The notes beneath the pieces are model-generated. The model saw only the letters and a list, made by a program, of their open reading frames with translations, ran no database searches and was not told where the DNA came from. This document shows positions 26,703 through 36,024 of a stretch of DNA of 64,000 nucleotides, piece by piece; within the stretch, counting starts at the first letter, position 1; every line of letters begins with the position of its first letter. The DNA is from Lacinutrix sp. 5H-3-7-4 (GTDB lineage: Bacteria > Bacteroidota > Bacteroidia > Flavobacteriales > Flavobacteriaceae): assembly GCF_000211855.2 (NCBI RefSeq), contig NC_015638.1:992001-1056000 (forward strand), written 5' to 3'. The position numbers and the translations under genes are program-made.

Positions 26703-27797
26703 ATGAAAAACAAACTTTTTACTTTAGCTCTATGTATAACTGCTTTAGTTTTTACTAATTGCAGCAGTGACGATGATAATAACACAACATCACAACCTTT
26801 AAATATAGTAATAGAAGGTGCTGCAGTAGCACCAACTGTTGGTGGACCAAATCAACAAAACCAAGTATATGTAGATTTAAGTACAAATACAATAACAAGC
26901 GTACAACGTGATTCTTGGGATTTAGCATTCTACTCTGGAACAAATTTTAGAGTTGTTATAAATGGCTCTATTTATATGGCTACAGCACAATTAACAGCTA
27001 CAGATATTGATGCTGTATCTTCTACAGATCAAGAAGTACAAGATTTACAACCTCAAGTTGCTGTGGGAACATTTGATGCTGCAAACACTGCTTATGTTGA
27101 TGCGCCAAATGGAGATATTACCACTACTGCAATTGCAGAAATTGATGCGACAAATGCAAACAACCACGTATACTTAGTTAACCTTGGATATGAAGTTGGA
27201 ACAGAAACTCCAGAAACTGGATCTGTAGATATAACTGGAGACAGCAGAGGTTGGAAAAAAATTAAAGTAACACAAAACAATGGAGATTATGTATTACAAT
27301 ATGCAGATTTAGATGCTACAACACACCAAGAAGTTACTATCTCTAAAAATACAGATTACAATTTTACTTTTTTTAGCTTTGATGCTAACTCAGAAGTAAA
27401 TATCGAACCAACAAAATCTGAATGGGATTTAAACTTTACTGTTTTTACAAATGAAATACCAGGTTATGGATCGTATGGTTATTCAGATTACGTAGTTAAC
27501 AATGCAAAACAAGAAGCATCTGCCTATATGATTGATACAGAAGTTGAAACTGAATTAACTTACGACAACTTTACCATAGACGATATTAATAATGATAATT
27601 TTGGTACAGATCAACGCGCAATTGGAAGCAGCTGGAGAAATGGTGGCGGACCAGGCGCTTTACCGTCATTAAAAGACAATGTTTTTTATATTATTAACGA
27701 TACAGATGGAAACTTATATAAATTAAAGTTTTTAGCAATAACAAACGAAGCTGGAGAACGTGGTTACCCAGAGTTTGTATATAGCTTATTACAATAA
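26703..27797 (+). CDS. HmuY-family heme-binding lipoprotein
   Basis: The 364-residue protein begins with a lipoprotein signal peptide ending FTNC (Cys20), then an acidic linker. The fold marker of HmuY, DSWDLAFYSGTNFRVVINGS, lies at about residues 70-90, and the related block SEWDLNFTVF at about 240. HmuY proteins bind heme outside the cell and pass it to a TonB receptor; the heme ligands vary between species and I cannot assign them here. It is longer than the classic Porphyromonas protein. The TonB receptor gene ends 11 nt upstream. Confidence 0.9.
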   Translation: MKNKLFTLALCITALVFTNCSSDDDNNTTSQPLNIVIEGAAVAPTVGGPNQQNQVYVDLSTNTITSVQRDSWDLAFYSGTNFRVVINGSIYMATAQLTATDIDAVSSTDQEVQDLQPQVAVGTFDAANTAYVDAPNGDITTTAIAEIDATNANNHVYLVNLGYEVGTETPETGSVDITGDSRGWKKIKVTQNNGDYVLQYADLDATTHQEVTISKNTDYNFTFFSFDANSEVNIEPTKSEWDLNFTVFTNEIPGYGSYGYSDYVVNNAKQEASAYMIDTEVETELTYDNFTIDDINNDNFGTDQRAIGSSWRNGGGPGALPSLKDNVFYIINDTDGNLYKLKFLAITNEAGERGYPEFVYSLLQ

Positions 27798-27815
27798 ATA
27801 AAATTCTTATAGTCT

Positions 27816-27850
27816 AAAAAAAGCCTTAACAGTCATGTTAAGGCTTTTTT
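27816..27850. terminator. Bidirectional terminator between hmuY and the TetR gene
   Basis: AAAAAAAGCCTTAAC, six-base loop, GTTAAGGCTTTTTT. It serves the HmuY gene on plus and the efflux operon on minus. Confidence 0.92.
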
Positions 27851-27860
27851 ATTATAAATT

Positions 27861-28454
27861 TTAATTTAAATATGAATTAGTATAATTATCACTTACTATA
27901 CCTTTTAAATTGTAAAGTACTAGATGCTTAAACAACTCATCTTTAGTATAAATTTCAAATAAATTATTCTCTTTAAACACAAGATTATCTATTCTAAAAA
28001 AATAGATTCTAACTATTAATTCAATATCAATTTCGGGTCTTATATCTCCTTTTAATTGTGCTTCAATAAGTAAATCTTGTATGATTTTATGCGCTAATTC
28101 TTCAGAAAAACTATCGAATAATAAACCAGCTTTTGGATAGTATTTGTGTATACCAAAAATAAAAGAGGGTTTAAAATATTTTAAATACTCAAACCCTCTA
28201 CGGTAAATTAAAATAACACACAAAACAGGATCTTTACCATTGCTATTAACAATCCTATTTATATCGGTTTTATACTCGTTTAATAAACTTTCTAGACTTG
28301 ATTTCACCAAGTCTTCTTTGTTTTTAAAAAAAGAATAAATTGTTTTTTTAGATATGCCAAGCTCAGTTGCTAAATCGTCTAAAGTAACGTGTTTACTACC
28401 AAATCGAGTAAACTTAGTTATAGCACATTGTAACAATTGAGCTTTGGTTATCAT
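27861..28454 (-). CDS. TetR/AcrR-family transcriptional regulator
   Basis: The 197-residue protein has a TetR DNA-binding domain in its first 50 residues, with the helix-turn-helix LDDLATELGISKKTIYSFFKNKEDLV, and a variable all-helical ligand domain after it. It is the last gene of the RND efflux cluster, 18 nt after the outer-membrane factor gene on the same strand, so it probably controls or senses the same substrates. The 28-bp palindrome at the head of the operon could be its target instead of that of the GbsR-type protein. Confidence 0.9.
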   Translation of the reverse strand: MITKAQLLQCAITKFTRFGSKHVTLDDLATELGISKKTIYSFFKNKEDLVKSSLESLLNEYKTDINRIVNSNGKDPVLCVILIYRRGFEYLKYFKPSFIFGIHKYYPKAGLLFDSFSEELAHKIIQDLLIEAQLKGDIRPEIDIELIVRIYFFRIDNLVFKENNLFEIYTKDELFKHLVLYNLKGIVSDNYTNSYLN

Positions 28455-28472
28455 TTCATTTCTATTAAATTA

Positions 28473-29891
28473 TTATCTCCATCCACCACCAAGCGCTTCA
28501 TATAAATCTACAATAGAAACTAATTGTTGTAATTGACTATCTATAATATTAAGTTCGGCATTTAAAGCGCTTTCTCTTGCTGTTAATAAGTCTAAGTAAT
28601 TAGCGTAACCATTTTTAAGTAACTCGTTAGAATTAGCTTCGGCTGTACGTAACGCTTCCACTTCATTTTTTCTAAATTCAAACTTTTTAGTTTCAGCTTT
28701 ATATGTATATAACGCATTAGACACTTCACTTCCTGCGACTAACAAAGTCTTTTTAAACTCAAGCAAAGCTTGCTCTTGTTGTGCAAGCGCAACTTCTTTT
28801 TGTGTTTTAATTTTTCTTTGATTAAAAATTGGTTGCGTTAATCCGCCAATAATGGTAGCAAATAATGAATTTGCATTTAATAATTTATCCAATTCCAAAC
28901 TCTGAAATCCGCCTGAAGCTGTTAAAGTTAACGACGGATAAAAATTACTTCTCGCAACATTTGTTAACTCAAATGAATTAATTAAACCATATTCTGCAGC
29001 CATAACATCTGGTCTGTTGCTTAATAAAGTAGCAGGAACACCCAATACGATATTTTGATCTATATTTTGAATGTCTAAACTGCTTCTTTCAAACGTTTGT
29101 GGTGTTTTACCTAATAAAATGCTTAGCGTATTTTCTGTTTTAAAAATAGCGACTTCAATATCTACCTGTAAAGCTTTAGCACTATTGTACTGTGCGATAT
29201 TTTGGTCTACAGCAACTTGTGTTACTTGTCCAGCGTCTTTTAAAGCTTTTATTGTAGTAACACTACTATCTCTAGTTATAATAGTTTGTTTGGTTACTTC
29301 TAATTGCGCATCTAAAGCTAATAAATTATAGTATGTATTCGCAATGCTAGATACCAGTTGCGTTTTTACTGCTTGATGTCCTGCGACGCTTTGTAAATAA
29401 GCAGCTTGTGTTGCACGTTTGTTACTTCTAATTTTTCCCCAAATATCTGCTTCCCAAGATAAGTTTGCTGTAATATCATAGGTATCAATAGCGCCACTAA
29501 ATAAAGCTCCAAATTGACTGTTTTCTGATAATTCCTGATGCGTTGCATTTGCACCAACGCTTACAGATGGTAAATAACCTGCTTTACCTTGTTTCGCATA
29601 AGCTTGTGCTGCTAAAATTTGCTGCAAAGCTATACGTACATCCATATTATTTTGCAAACCTTCTTCTATGTATTGCTGAAGGTATTGGTCTGTAAATAAA
29701 TTTTTCCAAGAGACATCTGCAATAGAGACGCTATCTGTTGGTAAATTATCGGTTCTGTAAAGTGCTTCTGTTTCAGCATTTACATCTGGTCTCACATAAT
29801 CTTGAGCTACAAAACAACTTTGTAGTGTTAATGCTACAACTAATATTAATGCGCCTTTACTAAGGTTTCTATGTTTTATTATTGATTTCAT
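28473..29891 (-). CDS. RND efflux outer-membrane factor (NodT/OprM-type lipoprotein)
   Basis: I start at 29891 because the product then begins MKSIIKHRN and has a lipoprotein signal ending LQSC (Cys26); a longer frame from 29981 would add 30 residues without a plausible signal and overlap the pump gene. The 472-residue protein has two OEP repeats (about 60-260 and 270-465), with typical motifs SLSWEADIWGKIRSNKRAT and NRPDVMAAEYGL. It should form the trimeric TolC-like exit duct. Its start lies 4 nt after the stop of the pump gene. Confidence 0.92.
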   Translation of the reverse strand: MKSIIKHRNLSKGALILVVALTLQSCFVAQDYVRPDVNAETEALYRTDNLPTDSVSIADVSWKNLFTDQYLQQYIEEGLQNNMDVRIALQQILAAQAYAKQGKAGYLPSVSVGANATHQELSENSQFGALFSGAIDTYDITANLSWEADIWGKIRSNKRATQAAYLQSVAGHQAVKTQLVSSIANTYYNLLALDAQLEVTKQTIITRDSSVTTIKALKDAGQVTQVAVDQNIAQYNSAKALQVDIEVAIFKTENTLSILLGKTPQTFERSSLDIQNIDQNIVLGVPATLLSNRPDVMAAEYGLINSFELTNVARSNFYPSLTLTASGGFQSLELDKLLNANSLFATIIGGLTQPIFNQRKIKTQKEVALAQQEQALLEFKKTLLVAGSEVSNALYTYKAETKKFEFRKNEVEALRTAEANSNELLKNGYANYLDLLTARESALNAELNIIDSQLQQLVSIVDLYEALGGGWR

Positions 29892-29895
29892 TGTT

Positions 29896-32800
29896 TTAAT
29901 CTTCAATAGTTTGTACTGCTGGTTTTCCCGAAACTTTTTCTTGTAACCATTGGAATAATATAAATAAGATAGGAATAACAAAGACTCCTAAAATGGTACC
30001 AATAAGCATTCCGCCTGCTGCACCAGAACCAATAGAGTTGTTTCCTTCTGACCCAACACCTGAAGCTAATGCTAAAGGCATTAATCCCAAGATAAAGGCA
30101 AACGATGTCATTAAAATTGGACGTAAACGTGACTTAGCACCATCTATCGCTGCATCAACAATGCTCTCGCCTTGTTTTCTTCGCTGTAAAGCAAACTCAA
30201 CTATAAGTATAGCATTTTTAGCCAACAGACCAATAAGCATGATTAAGGCAATCTGGAAATATATATTGTTTTCTAACCCTAAGAATTTAGTACTTATATA
30301 GGCACCAAATACACCAAATGGTAATGATAATACTACAGCAAATGGTAGCAAGTAACTTTCGTATTGTGCACTTAATAAAAAGTAAACAAATAAGATACTT
30401 AGTATAAATATAAACGTTGTTTGGTTTCCAGCGTTTACCTCTTCACGTGTTAAACCTGAGTAAGCAACTGTATAATTACTTGGTAGTTTTGCTACCTCTT
30501 CCTCAATAACTCTAATGGCATCACCTGTACTATAACCATCGTTAGTAGCACCAGAAATCATGGTAGAATTAAAAAGGTTAAAACGTGTTACCGATTGTGG
30601 TCCATAAACTCTTTCAAGCGTAACAAACTGTGTAATAGGAGTCATCTCGCCAGAATCTGTACGCACATACATGCTGTTTAAAGCATTCTCGTCTGCTCTA
30701 TCTTCTGGTAATGCTTGAATATATACTCTATACTGTTTTCCGAATCTAGAAAAATCTGATGCATAAATTCCACCTATATAACCTTGTAATGTTGAAAATA
30801 TACTATTTACAGAGACACCTTTTTCCTTTGCTAATGGTACATTAACTTCCATTTCATATTGCGGATAATTAGTACTAAAAGAAGATTGTGCATATTTAAT
30901 TTCTGGATGACTCATTAAAGCCATAGAAAAGTCTTTATTAGCTTGATCTAAATCTGTAAACTCACCACCAAATTTATCTAATAAATTAATTTCGAAACCT
31001 GATGAGTTACCAAAACCACGAATACTAGGAGGTGAAAAGAATATAATATTGGCATCTGGTATTCCTGCTGCTACACCAAATAATTTTCCCGTAATAGCTT
31101 GCGCTGATAACGACTCGTCTTCACGTTCATCCCAGTTTTTAAGTTTTATAATTCCAAAACCATAATTACTACCTGCGCCACTTATTAAACTTCTACCTTT
31201 AATAAAGTTAACAGCTTCAATACCTTCTATGCCTTCAATTTGAGCATATAATTTTCTTGAAACAGCATCTGTTCTATCCAATGATGCTCCTGGAGGTAAT
31301 TCGATGTTTGCAAAAACAATTCCTCTATCTTCATTAGGTACAAAACCTGTAGGAGTTGTCATTGAAGCCCAATAAATACCAACACCTGCAATAATTAATA
31401 GTAATACTGAAACAAATTTTCTTTTGTATAAAAACTGTAATGATTTACCGTATCTATTAATGGTTGCATTAAATCCACGATTGAATAAGGTATAAAAACG
31501 TTTTAATGGTCCTTTTCCTTTTAGCTCTTCGTCTTCTTTATGTTCTTTTAATAATAAAGCACATAATGCAGGACTTAAGGTTAATGCATTTACAGCAGAA
31601 ATTAAAATGGCAATAATTAAAGTAACACCAAATTGCTCATAAAAAACACCTGTTGGTCCAGTAATAAAGGTTACTGGAATAAATACCGCTGCCATTACCA
31701 AAGTAATTGAAATTATGGCTCCAGAAATTTCGTTCATAGCGGTTAATGTTGCCTTTTTCGGGTTGTGTTCTCCTTCGTCCATTTTAGCATGAACAGCTTC
31801 TACAACAACAATAGCATCATCTACTACAATACCAATAGCAAGTACTAAGGCAAATAATGTTAGTAAGTTAATAGAATAGCCAAAAACATTTAAGAAGAAG
31901 AAGGTACCAATAATAGAAACCGGTACTGCAATTGCAGGAATTAATGTAGAACGGAAATCTTGTAAAAAGATAAATACTACTAAGAATACCAGTAAAAAGG
32001 CTTCTAATAATGTGCTAATTACTTTTTCTATTGAAGCGTTTAAGAATAAACTGGTATCGTATGGTACAAAAATGTCTAGACCTTCAGGAAGATCTGCTTT
32101 TACATCTTCTAAAGTCACTTTAATGTTTTCAATAATTTCTTGTGCGTTAGATCCTTTAGTTTGGAAAATTCCCATAAAAACTGCTGGATTACCCATACTC
32201 ATGGCATTAGATGAGTATGATTGTGCATCTAACTCTATAGTTGCCACATCTTTTAAGCGTAAAAACTCTCCGTTTCCTAAAGCTTTAATTACAATATCGC
32301 TGTATTGCGCTTCGTCTTTAAAACGACCACTATAGGTTAATGTATATGAAAATGATTCACCATTATTTTCACCTAAAGAACCTGCTGCTGCTTCTAAATT
32401 TTGCTCTGCTAAAGCTGCAGTAATATCTGAAGGTATTAAGTTATAAGACGCTAATTTTTCTGGATTTAACCAAACACGCATAGCGTAATCTTGTTGTGAA
32501 AATACACTAACATCTCCAACACCACTAATACGTTGCATTGCTGGAATAACGTTAATTTTTAAGTAATTCTGAATGAATGTAGCGTCGTAATTTTCACTTT
32601 CAGAATACATGGAGATAAACATTAGCGCACTAGTTTCCTGCTTTTGTGTTACAACTCCTGTTTGCGTTACCTCTTGTGGTAATAATGGTGTGGCTCTAGC
32701 TACACGATTTTGAACATTAACAGCTGCAATATCGGCATCTGTTTCTTGATCAAAATATACCGTAATTTCAGCAGTACCATTATTTGATGCTGTAGAGGTA

Positions 32801-33033
32801 ATGTACGTCATACCTTCTACACCATTAATTTGCTCCTCGATAGGTACAATAACGCTCTCTAAAACGGTCTCTGCATTTGCACCTGTATAATTTGCAGTTA
32901 CTTTAATAGTTGGTGGTGCAATATCTGGATATTCCTCTATTGGTAAGGTAGTTATACTAATAACACCTAGCATAACTATGATAATAGAGATTACTGTTGA
33001 AAGTACTGGTCTTTCAATAAATGTTTTTAACAT
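29896..33033 (-). CDS. RND efflux pump, inner-membrane transporter (HAE1/AcrB-like)
   Basis: The 1045-residue protein has the RND plan: twelve membrane helices and two large periplasmic loops. Landmarks are the N-terminal FIERPVLSTVISIIIVMLGV, PIEEYPDIAPPTIKV, and the proton-relay helix GIVVDDAIVVVEAV near residues 400-412 with its two aspartates. The LPPGASLDRTD block opens the second half. It belongs to the hydrophobe/amphiphile exporter group, so drugs, dyes or bile-like compounds are likely substrates, not metals. It lies between adaptor and duct genes with gaps of 22 and 4 nt. Confidence 0.95.
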   Translation of the reverse strand: MLKTFIERPVLSTVISIIIVMLGVISITTLPIEEYPDIAPPTIKVTANYTGANAETVLESVIVPIEEQINGVEGMTYITSTASNNGTAEITVYFDQETDADIAAVNVQNRVARATPLLPQEVTQTGVVTQKQETSALMFISMYSESENYDATFIQNYLKINVIPAMQRISGVGDVSVFSQQDYAMRVWLNPEKLASYNLIPSDITAALAEQNLEAAAGSLGENNGESFSYTLTYSGRFKDEAQYSDIVIKALGNGEFLRLKDVATIELDAQSYSSNAMSMGNPAVFMGIFQTKGSNAQEIIENIKVTLEDVKADLPEGLDIFVPYDTSLFLNASIEKVISTLLEAFLLVFLVVFIFLQDFRSTLIPAIAVPVSIIGTFFFLNVFGYSINLLTLFALVLAIGIVVDDAIVVVEAVHAKMDEGEHNPKKATLTAMNEISGAIISITLVMAAVFIPVTFITGPTGVFYEQFGVTLIIAILISAVNALTLSPALCALLLKEHKEDEELKGKGPLKRFYTLFNRGFNATINRYGKSLQFLYKRKFVSVLLLIIAGVGIYWASMTTPTGFVPNEDRGIVFANIELPPGASLDRTDAVSRKLYAQIEGIEGIEAVNFIKGRSLISGAGSNYGFGIIKLKNWDEREDESLSAQAITGKLFGVAAGIPDANIIFFSPPSIRGFGNSSGFEINLLDKFGGEFTDLDQANKDFSMALMSHPEIKYAQSSFSTNYPQYEMEVNVPLAKEKGVSVNSIFSTLQGYIGGIYASDFSRFGKQYRVYIQALPEDRADENALNSMYVRTDSGEMTPITQFVTLERVYGPQSVTRFNLFNSTMISGATNDGYSTGDAIRVIEEEVAKLPSNYTVAYSGLTREEVNAGNQTTFIFILSILFVYFLLSAQYESYLLPFAVVLSLPFGVFGAYISTKFLGLENNIYFQIALIMLIGLLAKNAILIVEFALQRRKQGESIVDAAIDGAKSRLRPILMTSFAFILGLMPLALASGVGSEGNNSIGSGAAGGMLIGTILGVFVIPILFILFQWLQEKVSGKPAVQTIED

Positions 33034-33055
33034 GATAAATATGTTTGGTGGTTAT

Positions 33056-34195
33056 CTAATTTCTAAATAATGTTGCAACCGGCTTAATAGCTTCTTCAAA
33101 TGAAGTTTCTTGAGGCGCAATTGCCATACCGCTTCTTAGTTTTCCAATACCAGATACTACAATCTTGTCGTTTGGTGCTACACCAGACTCTACAACATAT
33201 AAGTTATCTACAGTACCTTTTACTTTTAAAATAGAAGTCTCTACTTTATTGTTTTCTCCTAATTTGAAAATCATAATATTACCTTGCTGCTCAAAAGTTG
33301 CAGTTTGTGGTACAACAATAGCGTCTTTATACTCTATTGGAAATTTAATTTTTCCACTGTTTCCGTTGGTTAAAATTTCGTTTGGATTATCAAAAGCTGC
33401 TCTAATTTGAATAGTACCTGTACTTTGGTTAATCTGTCCTGTACTGGTTTGAATACGTCCTTTTTCAGAATACTCCTTACCATTTGCTAAAACTAAAGTT
33501 AAGTCTGGCGAATTTTTAATACGCTCTGCTTTGTTTTGACCTTCTGCACGTTGTAAGTGATCAATGTATTGTGCTTCATTAAAACTAAAAAAAGCATAGA
33601 CTTCGTCTATTTGACTTACAGTTGTGAGTGGTGTTGCATCACTTGGGCTAATTAAAGCACCTTCTCTAAAATTAATGGCTCCAACAAAACCATCAATTGG
33701 ACTTTTAATGGTAGCGTAACCGATATTTGCAGTTACACCACTATAATTAGCTTTAGCTTGTGCTAAATTTGCTTTTGCAGTTTCTAACTGCACTGGACTA
33801 ATAATGTTTTTTTCTACTAAAGGAATTAGTTTATCAACCTCAACTTGTGCTACATTTACTTGTGCTTTTGCTGCACCAGCATCTTGACTTAACGATTGTG
33901 TTTCTAGTTTAAATAACACTTGTCCTTTGCGTACTTTTTGACCTTCATCTACATATACTTTTTCTACATAGCCAGAAGTTTTTGCTCTAACATCACTATT
34001 TACTTTTCCCTCAATAGTTGTTGGATACTCTGTATAACCAGTAACGGTTTTTGTTTGTAATTGTGTAACAGGAAACGGTAAAGCTTGTTGCTGTTTTGCT
34101 GCGGCAGCTTGTGCATTTTTATTGTCGGCACAGCTGGCTAAAGCTAGAAAGACACTAGCTATGGTTAATATTGAAATTATTCTATTTGTTTTCAT
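33056..34195 (-). CDS. RND efflux periplasmic adaptor (AcrA/MexA-like lipoprotein)
   Basis: The 379-residue protein begins with a lipoprotein signal ending LASC (Cys22). It then shows the membrane-fusion layout: lipoyl-like halves (VRAKTSGYVEKVYVDEGQKVRKGQVLF and SPIDGFVGAINFREGALIS) enclosing a helical hairpin (about 100-160), followed by beta-barrel and membrane-proximal domains. It links the pump to the outer-membrane duct. The GbsR/MarR gene stops 4 nt upstream, so the five genes form one transcript. Confidence 0.93.
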   Translation of the reverse strand: MKTNRIISILTIASVFLALASCADNKNAQAAAAKQQQALPFPVTQLQTKTVTGYTEYPTTIEGKVNSDVRAKTSGYVEKVYVDEGQKVRKGQVLFKLETQSLSQDAGAAKAQVNVAQVEVDKLIPLVEKNIISPVQLETAKANLAQAKANYSGVTANIGYATIKSPIDGFVGAINFREGALISPSDATPLTTVSQIDEVYAFFSFNEAQYIDHLQRAEGQNKAERIKNSPDLTLVLANGKEYSEKGRIQTSTGQINQSTGTIQIRAAFDNPNEILTNGNSGKIKFPIEYKDAIVVPQTATFEQQGNIMIFKLGENNKVETSILKVKGTVDNLYVVESGVAPNDKIVVSGIGKLRSGMAIAPQETSFEEAIKPVATLFRN

Positions 34196-34199
34196 TATT

Positions 34200-34700
34200 T
34201 TAAAGGTTGAATTTGTTTTTTATTAGGTTTTCTTTTAGTTCTTTCATAGATGCCGAAGCACTTGCAATAAATTTGAGATAATTTATATGAAAGGTTAGAT
34301 CAAATTTTTCTTCTTCATCTGTTGCCTGCTCATTAATAGCTTCTTTATAAGCTTTCATTTCAAGATGAAGCGCCTTAACAGATTCCCATTCTTCAATCAT
34401 TGTATCTATATGGTTGAATACAGAATCTTTATTTACTACAAAGTATTTTTTTCGGTCACCTGTTTTAGTGAAGTATTCTATTTTTTTTAAATCTTGTAAA
34501 TGATTTAAATGCGTAGAAATGGTGCTTTTACTTGCGCATAAAACTTCAACCATCTCATCGAAAGTTGTACCTCGTCTTCCTGTTAAAATTACGTAAGCCA
34601 TTATACGGGCTGCAACAGGTGCTAAATTATTTCTATTTTCTAAATGGACGCCAAGCTTTTCTACAAGTGCCATTTTTTTACTGCATATTTCTTTCGTCAT
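34200..34700 (-). CDS. GbsR/MarR-family transcriptional regulator
   Basis: The 166-residue protein has the winged-helix domain of the GbsR type (about residues 10-90): a helix-turn-helix with TFDEMVEVLCASKSTISTHLNHLQDLKKI and a wing YFTKTGDRKKYFVV. The C-terminal half is helical and probably dimerises. It is the first gene of the efflux operon. A perfect palindrome covers its promoter, so self-repression is the simplest model; the TetR protein at the end of the operon is the competing candidate. Confidence 0.9.
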   Translation of the reverse strand: MTKEICSKKMALVEKLGVHLENRNNLAPVAARIMAYVILTGRRGTTFDEMVEVLCASKSTISTHLNHLQDLKKIEYFTKTGDRKKYFVVNKDSVFNHIDTMIEEWESVKALHLEMKAYKEAINEQATDEEEKFDLTFHINYLKFIASASASMKELKENLIKNKFNL

Positions 34701-34726
34701 TATTACTTATTTTAATAATTACATGG

Positions 34727-34764
34727 CAAAAATAGAGTTTAGTTCGGAACAAACCGAACTAAAC
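34727..34764 (-). promoter_or_regulatory. Promoter and 28-bp palindromic operator of the efflux operon
   Basis: GTTTAGTTCGG (34737-34747), six bases, and CCGAACTAAAC (34754-34764) are perfect complements. On the minus strand the -7 element TATTTTTG is at 34727-34734 and a TTCG that fits the -33 box lies 20 bp upstream at 34755-34758, so the palindrome fills the promoter spacer and the -33 box. Confidence 0.78.
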
Positions 34765-34785
34765 GAAGTTAAAGTGTTGTTAAAT

Positions 34786-34815
34786 AAAAAAGCCAACTGT
34801 TAACAGTTGGCTTTT
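34786..34815 (-). terminator. Terminator of pheS
   Basis: On the minus strand AAAAGCCAACTGT pairs with ACAGTTGGCTTTT and is followed by six T in all. Its stem core AAAAAGCCAACT is the same as in the two ncRNA terminators. Confidence 0.88.
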
Positions 34816-34840
34816 AATTGTATGTACCTAATATAGAGTT

Positions 34841-35860
34841 TTATAAAGCAGATTTAAATTGCTCTAAAAATCTAATATTATTTTCACTTAATAATCTAAT
34901 ATCTCCTATTTGGTGTAAAAGCATTGCAATACGATCTATTCCCATACCAAAAGCAAAACCAGAGTATTCTTTAGAATCGATACCACAGTTTTCTAATACA
35001 TTAGGGTCTACCATACCACAGCCCATTATTTCTAACCAACCTGTGCCTTTAGTAATTTTATAATCTACTTCGGTTTCTAATCCCCAATAAACATCGACCT
35101 CTGCACTTGGTTCTGTAAATGGGAAATATGAAGGACGTAAACGTATTTTAGATTTCCCAAAAAGCTCGGTTGTAAAATATTGAAGTGTTTGTTTTAAATC
35201 TGCAAAACTTACGTCTTTATCTATATATAATCCTTCTACTTGGTGGAAAAAACAGTGAGAACGTGCTGATATTGCTTCGTTTCTATATACTCTACCTGGT
35301 GATATTGTTCGAATTGGTGGTTGGTTATTTTCCATATAACGCACTTGTACAGAACTTGTATGGGTACGTAATAAAATATCTGGATCGGTTTGAATAAAAA
35401 AGGTATCCTGCATATCTCTTGCCGGATGATATTCTGGTAAGTTTAGTGCTGTAAAATTATGCCAATCGTCTTCTATTTCTGGTCCTTCGCTTACGTTAAA
35501 ACCTATTTGAGAAAAGATATTTATAATTTGATTTTTTACTAAAGAAATTGGGTGACGCGCTCCTATTTCTACAGGTGCTCCAGGCTTAGATAAATCGCCA
35601 TAATCACTTACATCTTGAGTAGTATTCTCTAGCTCACTTTTTAGAGTATTTACTTTTTCTTGAGCTGTAGTTTTTAACTGGTTTATTGCTTGTCCAAATT
35701 CCTTTTTCTGGTCATTGGCTACATTTTTAAACTCTGCAAAAAAATCGTTTAATAAGCCTTTTTTTCCTAAATATTGAATTCTAAAAGCTTCTACTTCTTC
35801 TATTGTTTGTGCTTTAAAAGCCTCTGCTTCTGCTATGAGCTCTTTTATCTTATCTATCAT
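34841..35860 (-). CDS. pheS: Phenylalanyl-tRNA synthetase alpha subunit
   Basis: At 339 residues this is the class II catalytic alpha subunit of bacterial PheRS. The N-terminal 90 residues form the coiled-coil tRNA-binding arm ([15 protein letters not shown]). The catalytic core shows [11 protein letters not shown], the motif 2 region around [22 protein letters not shown], and motif 3 [16 protein letters not shown]. pheT is not adjacent, which is usual in this phylum. A -7 element TAAATTTG (35902-35909, minus strand) lies upstream, next to the dispersed repeat. Confidence 0.97.
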   Translation of the reverse strand: MIDKIKELIAEAEAFKAQTIEEVEAFRIQYLGKKGLLNDFFAEFKNVANDQKKEFGQAINQLKTTAQEKVNTLKSELENTTQDVSDYGDLSKPGAPVEIGARHPISLVKNQIINIFSQIGFNVSEGPEIEDDWHNFTALNLPEYHPARDMQDTFFIQTDPDILLRTHTSSVQVRYMENNQPPIRTISPGRVYRNEAISARSHCFFHQVEGLYIDKDVSFADLKQTLQYFTTELFGKSKIRLRPSYFPFTEPSAEVDVYWGLETEVDYKITKGTGWLEIMGCGMVDPNVLENCGIDSKEYSGFAFGMGIDRIAMLLHQIGDIRLLSENNIRFLEQFKSAL

Positions 35861-35927
35861 AATCTTTTATGCTGAATTTATTTCAGTATCTAAATGATTG
35901 GCAAATTTATGAATTTTATCGTGATTT

Positions 35928-36020
35928 GCGTTAGCGATGGAGGCATTTGTTGAAGCTCTTTTATTTGCCTTAAAGCAAATTAAAAGCGACTGCCGAGAGC
36001 GCGACCTTTGGGTAACGCCC
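35928..36020 (-). repeat. Flavobacterial dispersed palindromic repeat, copy 2
   Basis: Read on the minus strand it starts GGGCGTTACCCAAAGGTCGCGC and ends ATCGCTAACGC like copy 1 at 18454, but its central hairpin differs (TTTGC...GCAAA with flanking CTTTTA/TAAAAG). Conserved ends with a variable hairpin centre are typical of this repeat class. Confidence 0.72.
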
Positions 36021-36024
36021 TAAT

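Noticed and set aside
29892-29981. Extended start of the outer-membrane factor gene
   Set aside because: It would overlap the pump gene and spoil the lipoprotein signal that begins at 29891.
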